Shown here piece by piece: positions 1 through 11,728 of a stretch of 64,000 nucleotides of DNA. Under the pieces are notes generated by a model, which was not told the DNA's origin, ran no database searches, and was given only the letters and a program-made list of their open reading frames with translations. The position numbers and the translations under genes are program-made. Every line of letters starts with the position of its first letter. Positions within the stretch are counted from its first letter, which is position 1. The DNA is taken from positions 29,176,740-29,240,739 of the forward strand of contig CAIIXF020000009.1 of NCBI GenBank assembly GCA_903813345.2. The letters run 5' to 3'. This stretch comes from Owenia fusiformis (Eukaryota > Annelida > Polychaeta > Sabellida > Oweniidae).

Positions 1-260
1 CTTCCACTCATCAAATAAGGGACAAAACTATGCACACATTCTGTCATACGGCCTCAGTTCTAATAGATATGTTGCTATACTAGGATATTCTGAACCAAAA
101 ATTTATTGATGACGTCACAATTAATGCAAATTAGCTAATTTGCATAACTGAATATTGTAACCATATAGTAAATTTAATAAGGTTTAATCAGATACCAATA
201 TCATCTCTATAGACCAAATAATGGCGAAGCTACATTGATTCAAAACTCCAAGGTAAGACG
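1..260 (+). repeat. Dispersed repeat, copy 1 of a tandem pair
   Basis: This segment matches 373-632 almost base for base at a constant offset of 372. Shared landmarks are GGCCTCAGTTCTAATAGATA, a TGACGTCA palindrome (110-117) and a perfect 22-bp palindrome at 124-145 made of two ATGCAAAT-type octamers facing each other. The copy may continue beyond the left edge of the window. I see no coding potential; function is unknown. Confidence 0.8.
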
Positions 261-372
261 TATGTATATTATTGTCAAATAATGACATTCACAATAGCTG
301 CCTCGAAAGTTACATAACTTTCGTAATACTGATTCAATTTTGAATCTGTTTTCACTTTTATGTTGCTTATAC

Positions 373-632
373 CTTCCACTAATAGAATAAAGGACAAAAC
401 CTTTCAGAAATTTTGCCATACGGCCTCAGTTCTAATAGATACGTTGCTATAGTTGGAAATTCTGAACCAAAAATAGATTGATGACGTCATAATTTATGCA
501 AATTAGATAATTTGCATAATTGAATATCAGAAATTTATTGGAAATTTAACGAGGTTTAATTTGGTACCAATATCATTTCTATAGACCAAATAATGACAGA
601 GCTACAAATGATTTAAGATACCAAGGTAAGAT
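373..632 (+). repeat. Dispersed repeat, copy 2 of a tandem pair
   Basis: Second copy of the unit at 1-260, separated from it by about 110 bases of unrelated sequence. TGACGTCA is kept at 482-489, and the octamer palindrome at 496-517 has one central change. The surrounding bases are more diverged than these two palindromes, but two copies are too few to argue for constraint. Confidence 0.8.
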
Positions 633-2683
633 GTCTAAAGATGCGTAACCATGGTAACTGAATGCCGCCATAAAAGTACTATGGGACACTAGTTGGCAAT
701 GTTAACAAATGAATTCATTAAATAGACACCCTAGGGATTACAAAAATGTATGTAACTTATTCACACCTTATGGGTGCATGGGAACCCCTTGTTCCTACTA
801 TACTAATTGGCCATTGAAAAAGAGATATGACCGCTTTTTCCACCATCCATCCGAATTTTGAACGATTTTCAAGACCACCATCACAAAAAGTCAAATGTCT
901 GAAGGAAATCGAATCATTCCGTCATACTTTTAAATCTTGATTCCAGTCAACCATCAACTTGATTTCAAATTTGGATTTTTTCTCTTCTGCTTTTACCTTT
1001 TCACTAGCGCCATCTGTTGAGTATTCCCGTAACAGAACTTCTTGTGTTCCGTATCTGTTTAAATATACTGCATGATTATGATTTACAATGAGTTCTAAGT
1101 GTGAACCATAGCTACAATGAAAATGGAAATGTGACATTTGTCAAATTGTCCTGTCACTCTTTGGAATTACCATGGTGACTCCGAAGATTTGATTTATGGC
1201 CCGATCTACGCTGTCCATTTATAATGAATCGTAGTTAGCACGGAGACCAGAATCAGTCAGCAACCATTGGTTTTGATTAATCACAGATAAATTGCAGAGA
1301 CAGGCAATTTATTTTTGCTTATAAGTTCTTTGCATTCAAATTAGATCGGACGTTATCAGGGCAAAGAAATACACACGTGTGTATAATAATAGATCTGATA
1401 CCAGAGGGAATGTACATTGAGGTTAGTAACAGTTTTTAAAGATTGATTTGAAGATATATTAGAATTAGCAAAGGAATAACTATCATAACTGTTTGTATCA
1501 TGCACATCAATATTTCAGTTCCAAATGCCACAATGTCTAAGTCATCATTATTAACTTTGTCATGCGTGTCATATGTAAAGGTTTCAACGATATATCATCA
1601 AACGATTACAGCCATTTTGATGCAATCATTATTGATAGGTTCTAGTAAATCAATTCTCCTCAACCAGATTGCTTATTATTATCCCAACGAAAAAAGCTCA
1701 TTTGGGGTATTATAGTGAAATCGTATCTCTACGTTCGTCCGTCCTTCCTAAAAGATTTATTGCCCAAATCCAAAATGTTGGTTGGGATATGGTACATTTT
1801 GTCATTTTGTCTTTTGGCATGAACATGTTCCGTTTAAGAGTGTAGTTGATTTGGATGATTATACGTATTAAAAGTAACTCCTCCAAATGATATAAGAAAC
1901 TCGAGGATAAAGAGCAATTTGGCCAAAAGATGTGGACATTGTTTCCACACAGGCTTAAATACTGCAGAGTCAAACTTGCCTTGCGTCTTCACTTGCGTCT
2001 TCCGTTAAAGGCCATTACGATATGTTAAAACAAAACAGCTGCAAGTGATAGGCAGGACAAATTTAGGGAAACAATTAATCAGATTTGACTCCCTGTCTAT
2101 GAGATATAAATCATGTCATTTTTAATTTTACCTAATGAAACATTGTTTCCCCTCTATGTAACGAACGCTAATCGCTCTCAAGTTCTATAAAAATTGCTTT
2201 TAGCCCATTATTTCCACCCACATATATTTTTTAGATCATTACTTTTAACCATTTGTCTCCCGAGGTGAACTCAAGCTATGGTGTAAAAAAGATAAAAAGA
2301 GAGGGGAAAATTTCAAAACATTTGACAGACCTTTTCCTATCTTAAATGTCGTATCTAATATAGTTTACATAGCTAAAGTAAGAATTTAAGTAATAGAGCA
2401 AAGGAAGAGCGAAAGTATAGCAACAGATTTTGGAGAGTCATATGTAGGATTTTGGCTATTTTCAGAGGATTTCAACAGGTGCATATGTTAGGCCAATGCA
2501 TTACCTCCAGGAAAAGCACTCCTAGAGATAATGTAATACTTTTTTTGAGATGGGGAAGCTTCAAACAACCCAATCACATGTTTTTTCTGAAATGTTTTCC
2601 TGGTTTTCAACCCCTTTCACTCCTGCTTTTTTATTTTTTCTTGCAACAACAATATGTTGCGTTTTGACACACAGTTAACCCCT
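633..2683. other. No gene or repeat recognised
   Basis: A+T-rich sequence with only short open frames (under 90 codons) of no recognisable family. I see no inverted or tandem repeats of note. Confidence 0.5.
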
Positions 2684-2842
2684 TTAAAGGAATAAGTAAT
2701 TCCTTTTAGAGAAAGTGGAAAACAATATTTCCCATGTTATTTTCCCTTAGGGAAAACTCATACGATCCATTGCTTTCAGCTGATTTTGGTCATCCATAAT
2801 GGATATCTTAAAAATTCCTGAAGGAATTACTTATTCCTTTAA
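2684..2842. mobile_element. TTAA-flanked MITE, 151 bp body
   Basis: The body (2688-2838) starts AGGAATAAGTAATTCCTT and ends with the exact reverse complement, an 18-bp perfect inverted repeat. It is flanked by TTAA at 2684-2687 and 2839-2842, as expected for a TTAA target duplication. TTAA duplications are typical of piggyBac and Kolobok-type elements; the AGG start is more Kolobok-like, but that assignment is an inference. There is no internal open frame, so it is non-autonomous. Confidence 0.75.
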
Positions 2843-5800
2843 TACTGGATAATCAGGAGCTGGATATGGCCAGAATACCTATATGTCCTCAAAAACACTT
2901 GGCCATCGCCTCGCCCAATATTCTTTTCTCGAATGGTATTCTGCCATACCCAGCTCCTGACCATCCAGTTTATGTTTAATATGTCCTTGTGGTTTCGGAG
3001 ACCGGGAACTGAGACTTTTAACTCTAAGTTACAACTTGCGGTAGCTACACAAACGTGCAAAAATCATAATTAGTTGTAAATATATATTTTTAAACACCTG
3101 AGAAAAATGACAATCAAATGACCAAAACCAATCCGAGAATAACTTTTGTCTTCCCTTCTGTAAAAAAATATTTGTGCTTGAATGGGTACAACACTCTCAA
3201 GCCTCATGCCAACAAGGTTATAGGTTGAAGTCATCATGAACCAAATAAATTATAATCAGGTCATCAAGTGTAGGAGCTAACAGGCACAGGAATATCCATG
3301 AAATGTCAAATCAATACAAAATTACTTTACCTACATGTAATGTCAACTATTAAAACAGGTGTGGCATCCGGAGGTGACAATGCTTGTGCAACTATGGCAA
3401 ATTGACGTAATCTCTGGTCAAATGTGGCGCTATCAAGATGCTATATGCATTCACCATTGTTGAGACAAATGAACTGTACGTTCGGAAATCTTGCCGGTGT
3501 CGGAGTCCTGTCTTATGTGTATGACAGGCTATAGATACGTTGACAACAGTGAAAGAATGGATAATCACGAGACAGTTCCAGTCGACTATTTAGCTGTCAA
3601 ACATGGTATAACACTTGGTATAATACTGGGTTTTATTAAAAGAAAATGTTATATGGGATGTTCCTTTTTAACGTATTCTAGTTTCGACTGCGTCACAATG
3701 GAATATTACAAGACTGGACGCTTAGACCCAGTGTTGTTACAAAAAGTATAATCATAAATAACGTCAACTTCGTCTGTAAATTCAAAACGTAACAAGAATT
3801 CAGAAAATAATGCTGAAAATCGGAATCAAGATTAATGAGAAGCGTGTAGAACACTAAATAAAAACCAATTTCTTTTATTAAACCGTTTCATAAGGCAACA
3901 TTGAAACATGCGCCCTTGGCATATTCCGATAATAAATAATAGGATGGTAAGACATTACACAAAATGAAAACAGACGAGACAGATATATCAAAAATACACT
4001 TTGACCATAATTCATTTAAGACAATTTCTTCTTCAATTTCATGGAACTAGTTTTGTGTGATGACATTGGTATCGTTCCGATAAATAACTCCAATATTATC
4101 GATCAGAGAGTTTGATATGTAAAATTTGAGAGTACAAGTTTAAAATATAGAACATGTCAAGATGCCACACTGAAACAAATGCGTTATTCTCATTTCAACT
4201 ATTATTACCAGGAATGTTATAAATCCCCTCCTCATGACGTATTCACAAAAATTGATGACGTCATTTATATGTAAAATTTTCAGAATCATGAACGCACATC
4301 ATTCCTAAATAGCAATTGGTTTATTTGTTGCATGGGGGTTACTACTGAAGAACGAGAGGGGGCAGGATGACTACGACTTGTTCATTTTGTTTGATTTATT
4401 CAAGTAAGGGGGAAGGGATCAACGTAAACAGTTCTAGGCTGTTAGTTCTAAATGATTTAGATGTAGTGAACATACTATGAGCAATTCTATAATCAAGTGG
4501 CCGTAAGCTTAATGGTTGCCATAAGTCGAGTGGGTTTGTGTTAATTAGCGCAAATCTCGACGAAAACGTGACATTTTACGATTTTTTCACATGGAGCTAC
4601 CAAACCTTTACAGTGTGAATACTAATCAGGCATAATGGCCTTTCTTCTCAAAGTGTTTTATTTGATTGATATCTTATTGTTATTGTTGTTTTTATCGAGT
4701 TGAAGTTGATCGGCGGGGGAGTAAAGGGAGCGAGCAGGTGAAGGATCTTCATTGATCAATAATAACTGGATTAACACCAGCGAAAGTCAAATGGTGACGT
4801 GTGTTTAGTGTTACCATTGTATAGTTAACAATCTGAGCAATAACAATTAAATGATATATTACGCCAATATATTATTTTAACAGAGGTGTGGTGGTATATC
4901 CTTGCAACATTTAAAAGCTGGAATATCTGTTTTAAAGTATTATATCGCTTTGAGTTATGTTAAACAATCTACGTAACTATCTAAATGAATTCTGGACCAT
5001 ATCGATGAAGAAAATGAAGGAAGGCTTACTGTACCTTTAAATTTTTTATGGAAGTACTGTTTCATTTCAGGGTTAAATAGTCAGCGAGATTTTTAAAGAA
5101 ATAACTAACCATAACGTTGCACAGGGACAAAAAAGCAGCAGAGCTTATCAGATAGAAATGCTTCTACGATCTTGACTTGTCAAAGTAGTTGCTAATAAAG
5201 GTAGCGGAGAGCTCAATATAGTGTTTTATCAAACGGAAACTTGAATTTACAACATCGTTGCAGTGTTTAACACAAGGAAACAAGATAACATTAAGGTAAC
5301 CCATTCATTGTTTGTTGATAACAATGAATTATGTTTACTATTTTATTTAGTTATTTCGAGTTCCATGCTGAAAAATAGAACATCTAGAATTATATACACG
5401 TTTTCTTTCACGTTGTTATCATGCCTCTGGTTAAACGACTACACCCTGAGGTTTAAACGAACATACACGCCCACGATTGTATGATGTCTTAATTTACATA
5501 TGCAAAATATTCAATTGTCAAACATTGAGAAAATGACGACTGATACCTATTGTTGTTCAAAGCAGTCACCTATTATACAAGCCAGAGGTTTATGGTACAC
5601 AATCAATCAATGCCGCCCTTAATAGGGTGTATACAATAATTACGACAGAATGTTAATTCTCTGCTTGTGTATTTGTCATATTACTTCACTAACTACCAAC
5701 ATTTTCCATACCAAAAAAACTCTAACATACGATTAATTATTCTAGGCACACATTACCTGATATGAAATGTCAATTTTGCAAACATTTAATATCAGAGGAA

Positions 5801-6723
5801 TTAATTTCAGTTATGTTCATCGTGAGAAGTATAAAACTCAGTCACGTCATTGAACTCAACAAAATGTTGCTTTTTTCTGATGATGGACGGTGGGGAATGG
5901 TTGCAAAACATTTTCATAATTTTGGGATATTGGGGCGTGTTAGCCTTATTAACGATTTGTGCTCTTATATGCTTATTTTTGTTTTTTTAATGCTATTTGG
6001 TCTTAATCCAAGTCTCTAGCACTTTCATATTTAAAGACAAGACAAAAGTTTGTATAAGAACCATGCTTATTGTTTGTAATGTTTGGTTAATAGATGTCAC
6101 TTGTGATTCCTATAATTCAAGACGACGTGCACATTTCTCCCTAACTACAAAATGATGAATTTTTTTATGTCTTGATACTGGAAAAGTCAATGAAAAAGAT
6201 TTGCGCACTGGTCTAGTTGTCAATGGGTTTTATTAAAACGCAGCGTCTTAGACTGACCATCGTAACCCCGGGGATCGCGGTGTCTACACTCACACCCCTC
6301 CCGGCGATGACCAGTCTAACAGACAAGCTTATGCCATCTAACCAACCGCACACGCCTTGTTTTGTTACTTTATTGGGAGAGGGACCCAGGACATTAAATC
6401 AGAATTTGATATATTAAGGTCTGTGTACTTAGAAACTCTATTGATTGTGATGCTAACCTATCATATAATTGTTTTATTACATTCTCGTAATTCCATTATA
6501 TCGTTTTACACATTCAATCTTTAGTCGATAATGCGATAATAACTCTTTATCATATTTACGTTTTTATGGACTGTTGTGGTATAACTATCAATATAAAAGA
6601 AGATCATAAATGTGTTTTATCGCCCAATGCATCAGTGATGCTTAAACCGTTCTATGCCGTAAGTAACGGTCGTGTGTTACCCTTTATAATAATAGTTAGA
6701 GAGCTTTATCTGCACTTTTACCT
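2843..6723. other. No gene recognised
   Basis: Long A+T-rich stretch. An 86-codon open frame at 3491-3751 has no recognisable domain. A faint resemblance around 3130-3240 to 13440-13570 (AACAAGGTTAT context) may be an old repeat but is too weak to annotate. Nothing else stands out. Confidence 0.45.
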
Positions 6724-6725
6724 AT

Positions 6726-6873
6726 AAGGCCCCAGTCACATTTTATCTACGACGTACGGCGGCAGTATATTATATATTCAGCATAAAGAGGGATTTTTTA
6801 GTGCAATCTAGATATTTTATATATCGATTGTAGAAAGCTAAGTCCGCCGTAGAGCAGGCGTGACTTTGGCTTT
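6726..6873. mobile_element. Probable MITE, inverted ends
   Basis: The left end AAGGCCCCAGTCAC (6726-6739) is the imperfect reverse complement of GTGACTTTGGCTTT (6860-6873). An inner pair repeats this: CTACGACGTACGGCGG (6747-6762) against CCGCCGTAGAGCAG (6844-6857). The body is very A+T-rich with no open frame. No clear target duplication is visible, so the superfamily is open. Confidence 0.5.
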
Positions 6874-6876
6874 AAA

Positions 6877-8011
6877 AGATTGATTATCCATTTCTCTAAC
6901 CTTGCCCAAATTGTATACCAAGAATCAAAAGTTCAGTTACAGAATTCTATGTGTTTATACATTTTATGTTCAAACTCTCATTGAATGCCATGACCGCTAC
7001 ACGTACTTTTGGGGTATAACATCTTACCAGGACCGATACTTTTTATCTGTTTGTTCTAAATTGAGAGCCTAGTTCTAGACTGTTTGCCTTGGGGTAGGCA
7101 TTTGTAATATGTGTAATATCAGTCAGCCGATTCTAGATGCTATTTCGAACATATCATTTCTTGATTTCCTATTCTAGTATTTTCTCTGCATATAATAATA
7201 GCCTTAATTGGAAAATATGATTTAACATTGAGTCAGTTGTGGGTGTTTTTGCTTGGGCAGGGATTGATCGAATCATGTTGTTTTCTTAACTTTTAGACTG
7301 ATTGATTAACACATGGTTAAAGTATAGCTCATATCAGATTGTTTATATAACTGTCCTGACACCATACCTGTTAATTGCATTGTATTAAACACACAACGTG
7401 TTATTGACTACGTTTTTGAACTGCTCGCGGCGCAAGTATATTGCATAATATTTGATTAGTTTGGTAAAATGGAAAGGTACAATTAATGAGCCCATGCGTT
7501 GCATATTACATGCTCACACGTTTCCAACAAAAGCAGTTCATCCAAGCGCACTTAATCCGCTAATTACGCTGAGGCAAGCTTGTCAACTGCTCGCTTGTGT
7601 CAACCGCGGCTGCTCGTTGCTAGAACACCGCAGATTCTCCACTGTTATAAACCATGGTATCTTTACGCTTGGATAAGGTATTTTTGTTGAAAACATATGA
7701 GCATGTAATTTGCACTACATGGTTTAATGTTTTTTAGTCATAACTGGGGAGAAGCCTCATTAAAATATTACGCAATTCACTAGCACCGCGGGCATACAAA
7801 AATGAAGTTAAGAAATTTGACGTAATATGTCGTGCAAATCGAACGCATTACAATGCATAGAATAAATTGTAAATTAATCACATGGGTACAGGGTGGACTA
7901 AAGGTTTCGAGGGACCTCGATTCCACCTACTTAATGGCACATTCTGTATACGTAGATGCATGAAGATCTATATTTTGTAATATTGAAATAATCAAGTAGA
8001 TATACCATATA
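6877..8011. other. No gene; one orphan mariner-like end
   Basis: Otherwise featureless. At 7887-7906 the sequence TACAGGGTGGACTAAAGG looks like the end of a mariner-type inverted repeat with its TA, but no matching opposite end is present nearby, so it is either a solo end or chance. Confidence 0.4.
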
Positions 8012-8176
8012 TACAGGGTGGGCCAAAAAAACAATACCCAACTTCAAATCAGAATAAAAATAGTTACATTCAATATGGTTCATTGACTTACATATCATTT
8101 TAAAGGTTATACAATTTCAAACAATTTGGTATGTCATGAAATCAATAGTAACGTTTAATTATACTTATTTGGGAGG

Positions 8177-8327
8177 CCGGTGTAAAAGGGTAGGAGGTCC
8201 TTTCAAATTATGGTCCTACTCTCCATTGATTTATATGGTGACCTAAATACAACACTTTCCCTCATTATCTTATACGCAATCAGGGCCAGTAAGGGCCGTT
8301 AAGAAACCATTATTTCTTTCACACCGG
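8177..8327 (+). mobile_element. CCGG-flanked MITE nested in a transposon end, copy 1
   Basis: The body (8181-8323) begins TGTAAAAGG and ends CTTTCACA, with CCGG on both sides (8177-8180 and 8324-8327). The right inverted repeat of the host transposon keeps the uninterrupted sequence with a single CCGG at 9395-9398, so the empty site can be read directly and shows a 4-bp duplication. A second copy is at 13996-14174 in the opposite orientation; shared landmarks are the GGACCTCCTACCC block, ATCAATGGAGAGTAGGACCA and ACTGGCCCTGAT. No open frame is present. TGT...ACA ends plus a 4-bp duplication resemble Ginger-type elements; that is an inference only. Confidence 0.85.
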
Positions 8328-8452
8328 GTTGCTATTTAAGGTCTCCAGATTTAAGGGAGAAAATAGTAAATCTGCGGAATTATGTTAATTTTTTATTTAT
8401 AGAATATCATTCTTTGGTTAGGTGAATACATGTTTCAATGTTTGGATATTGA

Positions 8453-8750
8453 TATTCACTGCTACCCACCTAATTACACAGACGTATCGTCGGTGTATCA
8501 TGGCGGAACTTCCACCGGGACTAGGTTTCGGTAAGATTTTTTTATTTCCCGATTTACACCTACTTATAAGTCACGTTGTGGATAATAATTTGGCTCGAAG
8601 TTAAGGAAGATAGTCTAGTTTGAGAATATGTCGATGGTTTTAGGTTTTATATGTTAACAAAGACACAATTCACGTATTTAGTCCCGGAGGAAGTTCCGCC
8701 ATGATACACCGACGATACGTCTGTGTAATTAGGTGGGTAGCAGTGGATAT
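8453..8750. mobile_element. Fold-back element nested in the mariner body
   Basis: Arms of about 70 bp (8453-8522 and 8681-8750) are near-exact reverse complements, sharing CACTGCTACCCACCTAATTA, the adjoining CACAGACGTATCGTCGGTG block and ATGGCGGAACTTCC. The ~158-bp middle is A+T-rich. It interrupts the transposon between its left inverted repeat and the transposase remnant. The left arm carries ATG GCG GAA CTT followed about 40 bases later by GGTAAGA, which looks like a first exon with a donor site, but the open frame is too short to call a gene. Confidence 0.75.
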
Positions 8751-8932
8751 TTGCATCATTGTGTGACTAAATGTATTGTTTATGAATTTCAGTGTTGTTC
8801 AATAACATTTTACACTTTATTTATTTAAATAATTTCTCAATATACCCCCACCCCCTCCTCTCTGCATCAACAATAAGCTTCAAGTGGTTGCGCAATCTAT
8901 CAATAGCCTTATTGAGAGATTTCTTTTACAAT

Positions 8933-9178
8933 TCATTTCAGCACTTTAGGATTCTGTTTCAGCTCATCGATGCTGTTTATTGGATGCTTTTGATTGTACC
9001 TGTCCATTTCACTGAGATGGCTCCATGTATGGTAATCAAACACATTAGCATCGGGGCTGTTATGTGGCCAAGCATCGAGATCAATCAAATTGACACCTTG
9101 TTTGCAAAGAAATACCAATGTCTCCTTTGATATATGGTACGAGGCAATGTCTTGTTGGAAAATAAAATATGATGCTCG
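8933..9178 (-). pseudogene. Tc1/mariner DDE transposase fragment
   Basis: An 81-codon open segment on the minus strand encodes the C-terminal half of the catalytic core of a mariner-type transposase. Visible motifs are QQDIASYH near residue 8 (the second catalytic Asp, D10, in the position of the family's QDGAPAH-like motif) and WPHNSPDANVFDY at 37-49 (family form WPxxSPDLxPxD/E), with D48 as the third acidic residue. The gap of 37 residues between D10 and D48 fits the DD37D group (maT-like). A TGA at 9179-9181 closes the frame upstream, and the N-terminal helix-turn-helix part and first catalytic Asp are missing. It lies between the element's inverted repeats (8014-9571). It is a relic and not functional. 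Confidence 0.8.
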
Positions 9179-9573
9179 TCACATATATGTTTAATGTCTT
9201 TTAACAGACCCCCTTTGAGTACTTATTGATAATAAACAACACTAAAAGTCATAAACAATAAGTTTAGTCACACAATTAGCAAATATACAAGCATGTATTT
9301 ACCTAGCAAAATGATATTCTATAAATGAAAAAATTAACATTATTCCGAAGATTTACTATTTTCTCCCTAAAATCTGGAAACCTTAAATACCGACCCGGCC
9401 TCCCAAATAAGCATAATAAAACGTTAATAATGATTTCATGACATAGTGTTATATACCAAATTGTTCGAAAATGGATTACCTTTAAAATGATATATAAATC
9501 AATGTATCATATTGAACATAGCTATTTTCATTCTGATTTTAAGTTTGGTATTGGTTTTTTGGCCCACCCTGTA

Positions 9574-10669
9574 GAGGACGTTATCGGTCATTGGAAGTCT
9601 TGTACGTGTTGCAGAAAATAATTATTTATCTGTTCCTTTTCTTATCGTCCGATGCTTTCCTAAAGTGTGGGCTCCTAAGCTTGTCTTTTATTTTCAACAA
9701 AGGGCAATGGAAAGAAATTATCACATTTTAAAATGACTTATGTTAGCAATTTAATAGTAGACGTATCAACACTGTATCAATATAAATGATTTACTGAATG
9801 TAAAAATATTTGATGCTATAGATAAGGATTTGCTTGAGGACGCGCCACCTTATAGTGATTTACAACGGATTCTTTATCACTGTGTTTGACGTAAAATACT
9901 AAATATCTTGCGAACACAATAATGAGTGATGTAACTGTTTTGCGATAAATCTGACTTATGGCAATGGGAGGTGAAGTTATGAAACGCTTAGATGATGTAT
10001 GTCGTTTGCAGGTTTATAAGTGCAGGATTTATGGTAGTCAGTAATTCCGTTTACTCTTAACTGAGCTTAATAGGGATATCAGCAATGTGAAATATTTCCA
10101 TCACGTAGATACTCTGCATAAACAACTCAAGCGAAACCTTCTTGATATCATTAATTTAAAATTTATGTTGAGATATTACTCAATATCTGTTTTGGCAAAA
10201 TTAGATGATAGTTTGAAGTACAGTATATCATTTCAAATTGCCGTGAAAAAGATTAAAACGTCCAAGACACCTAATAAACGTCGATGGGTTACATTAGATT
10301 ATGTTATAAATTAATAGGACAATGTACAAACAGTTAATTGGCTAATGCATTGGAACCCGATACACTGATTTATCTTTCTGATCTATTGCCAGAAACACTG
10401 ATAAAACTGGATTAATGTCAACGTATAAAACCCACAGTAAACATATTGAGCGCATAAATCATATAATAAAGGTAGGCTAATACAATCAAGAATTGTGTAA
10501 GTAAAGAAATATTTGATTAAAACGTGAGAACAGTTATTATGGAATGGTATTTCATAAGCGTAATGGCACCGATAATGGCGTTGTGTTATGCAACATTTTG
10601 AGATAAAAAGATTACGTAATCAATTTCTATCGTCTGCTGGCAAGGAGGACTGCCTGTCGGGGATGCGAC
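9574..10669. other. No gene or repeat recognised
   Basis: A+T-rich sequence with a 75-codon open frame (10087-10314) of no recognisable family and no visible repeat structure. Confidence 0.45.
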
Positions 10670-10955
10670 TTGTTCCAACGATGAGAATGTCAGAATGTCG
10701 TTATTTTCTGAAATTCTAAATGACCGTGAATACATAATCAACACTTCAAGGATTCATACAAATATCTCGATCACTACTTGCTACGTGTGCATTGGAATTC
10801 TTCGTTTGGAAATAAAACCAAAACTCGCGATTCAAATAATGAAGTGAACAAAATGGCGGCTATTTGAAACCGAATTTTGTAATCGCGACATCTCCATATA
10901 TGGCAGAATATCGAGTTGGAAGCCTGGGATCCAATCCTCTTTGGTCTACGGGCTC
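10670..10955 (+). repeat. Dispersed repeat family A, copy 1
   Basis: Direct, diverged match to 26165-26440. Shared blocks in the same order are GTCGTTATTTTCTGAAATT, a TCTCGATCA/TCTTGATCA block, CGATTCAAAT followed by GAAGTGAACAAAATGG, and CAGAATATCGA followed by CCAATCCTC. No coding potential is apparent. Confidence 0.75.
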
Positions 10956-11288
10956 TTCAAACGAGCACTTCTATTAAGCGGAGACAATAGCATAATTAAA
11001 AACCGATTATGCGTTTATTTACATAGTTAATGTAACAATAGTGCTTGATTTATTATTATTTCAGGAAGCGTTCACAACACGATGTATTTACGAGAGCATA
11101 GCTTCGATAAGTTATCGAGCAGAACCGAAGAAACGGGAATAGTTAGACACCATTAAATCTGCACGAGACACCAACAACCAGTGACCATTGACGAACGCTG
11201 TCACCATGTTCGCCGGACCAACACATACATCTATTGATATATAGGCGAAAGCAGCAGGATCGGTAGGTATTCTTTGTTGCTAGATATA

Positions 11289-11491
11289 CAGGGTGGGTAA
11301 TAAACATCACTCTTAAAAGCATCACGATCACAGAGAAAAAAATGCATAGTACTTAAGAAGGATATAAGCCATTATGACACTTTCAGATAACAATTCAGTT
11401 TAAACATGAAGATTGTACTTGCGATGTGTACTAACAAAACTAGTTAACATGAGTTTTTAAAAATCAGCAAATCCCATTTTGGTCCAGCCTG
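11289..11491. mobile_element. Possible short TA-flanked MITE
   Basis: Begins CAGGGTGGGTAATAAA after a TA (11287-11288) and ends ATTTTGGTCCAGCCTG before a TA (11492-11493). The two ends match mainly over the first eight or nine bases, so the pairing is only suggestive. No open frame spans it. Confidence 0.4.
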
Positions 11492-11728
11492 TATGTTGTT
11501 CGTCTATTGTGATCTCATTTAGTAATTACGCAATTAACGTGGGAATGTTTATTCATTTACTGTCCAACGTACATTGCCCAAACCCTCTTTTAATTAGTTT
11601 CAATGTTAATGACATAGAATAGTATAGTCAAGCTACAAAGCCTTTTAGCACCAGTTGTTGTAAGGGTAGATAGTGCAGGACTTGAAGCAAGACTAAGAAT
11701 ACTAGAATAATTTATTGTAATAAATGTA

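Larger units (their letters stand above)
8014..9571 (-). mobile_element. Degenerate Tc1/mariner-type transposon (DD37D-like)
   Basis: The ends are CAGGGTGGGCCAAAAAA (from 8014) and its reverse complement ending at 9571, each preceded or followed by TA (8012-8013, 9572-9573), the Tc1/mariner target duplication. The inverted repeats are long, about 270 bp: left 8014-8176 plus 8328-8434, right 9293-9571. The left one is split by a MITE (8177-8327). A fold-back unit (8453-8750) sits inside the body. A minus-strand transposase remnant lies at 8933-9178. With most of the transposase missing and stops present, the element is dead. Autonomous relatives would carry one transposase of roughly 350 residues. 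Confidence 0.85.

Noticed and set aside
7887-7906. Second mariner-type element starting here
   Set aside because: Only one end is present; no inverted partner in range.
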